This document shows positions 63,447 through 64,000 of a DNA stretch of 64,000 nucleotides, piece by piece. Origin of the DNA: Nocardia wallacei (GTDB lineage Bacteria > Actinomycetota > Actinomycetes > Mycobacteriales > Mycobacteriaceae); assembly GCF_014466955.1 (NCBI RefSeq), contig NZ_AP023396.1, positions 186,001 to 250,000 of the forward strand, written 5' to 3'. A program made the translations under genes and the position numbers. The notes under the pieces were generated by a model that saw nothing but the letters and a program-made list of their open reading frames with translations, was not told where the DNA came from and did not search any database. Within the stretch, counting starts at the first letter, position 1, and every line of letters starts with the position of its first letter.

Positions 63447-64000
63447 CTATTCGAAGAGTTCCCGGACGCCGGTTCCTGCCTTGTCACCGACGTAAGCGCC
63501 ACCCGCACCACCGAGGTAGCCGCCTCCCATTGCGCCGATAGTGGCGAGAATCGGAACCGCTGCCGGTGCTGCCGGCCCCGTGAGCGTTCCGATCCCTCCC
63601 AAGGCCCATGCGCCAGCAGCCGCACCACTGATTCCGCCGACGGTGCCACCTGTCGCGTTCCCGGCTGCCTCGTAGATCCCCTTATGGTCATAGACAACGT
63701 CGTGGACATTTGTATAGACATTGAGCAGTGCAGTAGCTCCACCGCCACCGATTTTGGCGCCCTTCGCAAGTGCTTCGGCTCGGGAGGCTCCACTCGCAGC
63801 GTCCGAAGCATGGTCCATCGCATCCACCATGGCGCGTCCCGCACCAGGCTGTCCCGATTCGATCAGTGAAAGGGCCCGCGCAGACGAATCCGCAGAGCGT
63901 TGTGCCGCCTGTGCCGCACCATCTGCCATGGTCTTTCCGTACTGCTTGACAGCCTCGCCAGCACCATCACTGCCTATGCCGATTTTGCTGGCATCCGGGT
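63447..64000 (-). CDS. Large WXG-type effector, C-terminal part, cut by the right edge
   Basis: The frame is open to the window edge (…PDASKIGIGSDGAGEAVKQY, GKTMADGAAQAAQRSA...), so ATG 63929 is internal. It resembles the end of the large protein at 13913: RALSLIESGQPGAGRAMVDA matches RALQLLDSGAPGAGQAFVGA. A glycine-zipper hydrophobic tail follows (GGTVGGISGAAAGAWALGGI and more), ending AGTGVRELFE. Middle parts differ (VHDVVYDHKGIYEAAGNA against VSWEDWHYHNKPLDEAAANA). It belongs to the second cassette, whose first genes lie outside the window. Confidence 0.7.
   Translation of the reverse strand, partial: PDASKIGIGSDGAGEAVKQYGKTMADGAAQAAQRSADSSARALSLIESGQPGAGRAMVDAMDHASDAASGASRAEALAKGAKIGGGGATALLNVYTNVHDVVYDHKGIYEAAGNATGGTVGGISGAAAGAWALGGIGTLTGPAAPAAVPILATIGAMGGGYLGGAGGAYVGDKAGTGVRELFE

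Noticed and set aside
63447..63929. A complete 160-residue protein starting at ATG 63929
   Set aside because: The frame stays open and protein-like to the window edge and aligns with the inner part of the large protein at 13913, so this ATG is internal.

Overview
The window is high-GC actinobacterial DNA, most likely from Nocardia or a close mycolic-acid-containing relative. This is inferred from gene content: a galactofuranosyltransferase GlfT1 with its Wzm/Wzt exporter, the bacterial proteasome activator Bpa ending in GQYL, an antigen-85-like esterase, MmpL exporters, EspC/WXG-type type VII secretion proteins and F420-dependent and mycothiol-dependent enzymes. Several neighbourhoods follow gene order I remember from Mycobacterium tuberculosis (the Rv3777-Rv3783 block and the tyrA / tadA-associated / tadA block).

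Layout. 1-2.4 kb: TetR regulator (cut by the edge), two SRPBCC proteins, an SDR. 2.5-10.5 kb: rsgA, a Pro/Gly-rich membrane protein, glfT1-wzt-wzm for arabinogalactan galactan export, bpa, a PLP-fold protein lacking its lysine, and a quinone oxidoreductase. 10.7-12.7 kb: a small protein, a lactate 2-monooxygenase-like enzyme, MarR. 13-17.1 kb: a type VII secretion-linked cassette (EspC-like protein, large WXG protein with a glycine-zipper tail, four-helix membrane partner), decayed genes and tRNA-Ser(TGA). 17.2-28.1 kb: NiCoT transporter, Ag85-like esterase, aromatic/histidinol-phosphate aminotransferase, dienelactone-hydrolase-like protein, tRNA-Ser(GCT), tRNA-Arg(ACG), GNAT, C5 methyltransferase with Vsr, phytase-like lipoprotein, DinB/MDMPI protein, ABM monooxygenase. 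28.3-35.8 kb: a heterodimeric ABC exporter, a glycolipid-binding-like protein, tyrA, tadA and tRNA-Ser(CGA). 36-49.7 kb: secreted lipase, LLM oxidoreductase, two MmpL paralogues with a TetR regulator, Rrf2, a second heterodimeric ABC exporter, a WYL regulator. 49.7-58.1 kb: DinB and VOC proteins, the queuosine-related genes tgt, yhhQ and gluQ, DUF4190 and RDD membrane proteins, DUF309, DUF397 and an unlinked qcrB. 58.2-64 kb: an acyltransferase-like protein, a frameshifted TIGR03086 protein, tRNA-Ser(GGA) beside an integrase remnant, decayed genes, and a second copy of the type VII-linked cassette running off the right edge.

Three themes stand out. First, the two related type VII-linked cassettes encode membrane partners with different N-terminal halves but nearly the same C-terminal motif, which fits a secreted effector plus cognate partner or immunity protein; this is the best candidate for an undescribed system. 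Second, several genes have tandem repeats made from, or attached to, their own ends (44 bp after the glycolipid-binding gene, 47 bp over the GNAT start, 42 bp in the TetR tail, 18 bp before tadA). Third, all four serine tRNA isoacceptors lie within about 44 kb, and two of them lie next to decayed or mobile DNA.

Functions are read from motifs and remembered families without any database search. Start codons are chosen from ribosome-binding sites and family habit where possible, and doubtful ones are stated.
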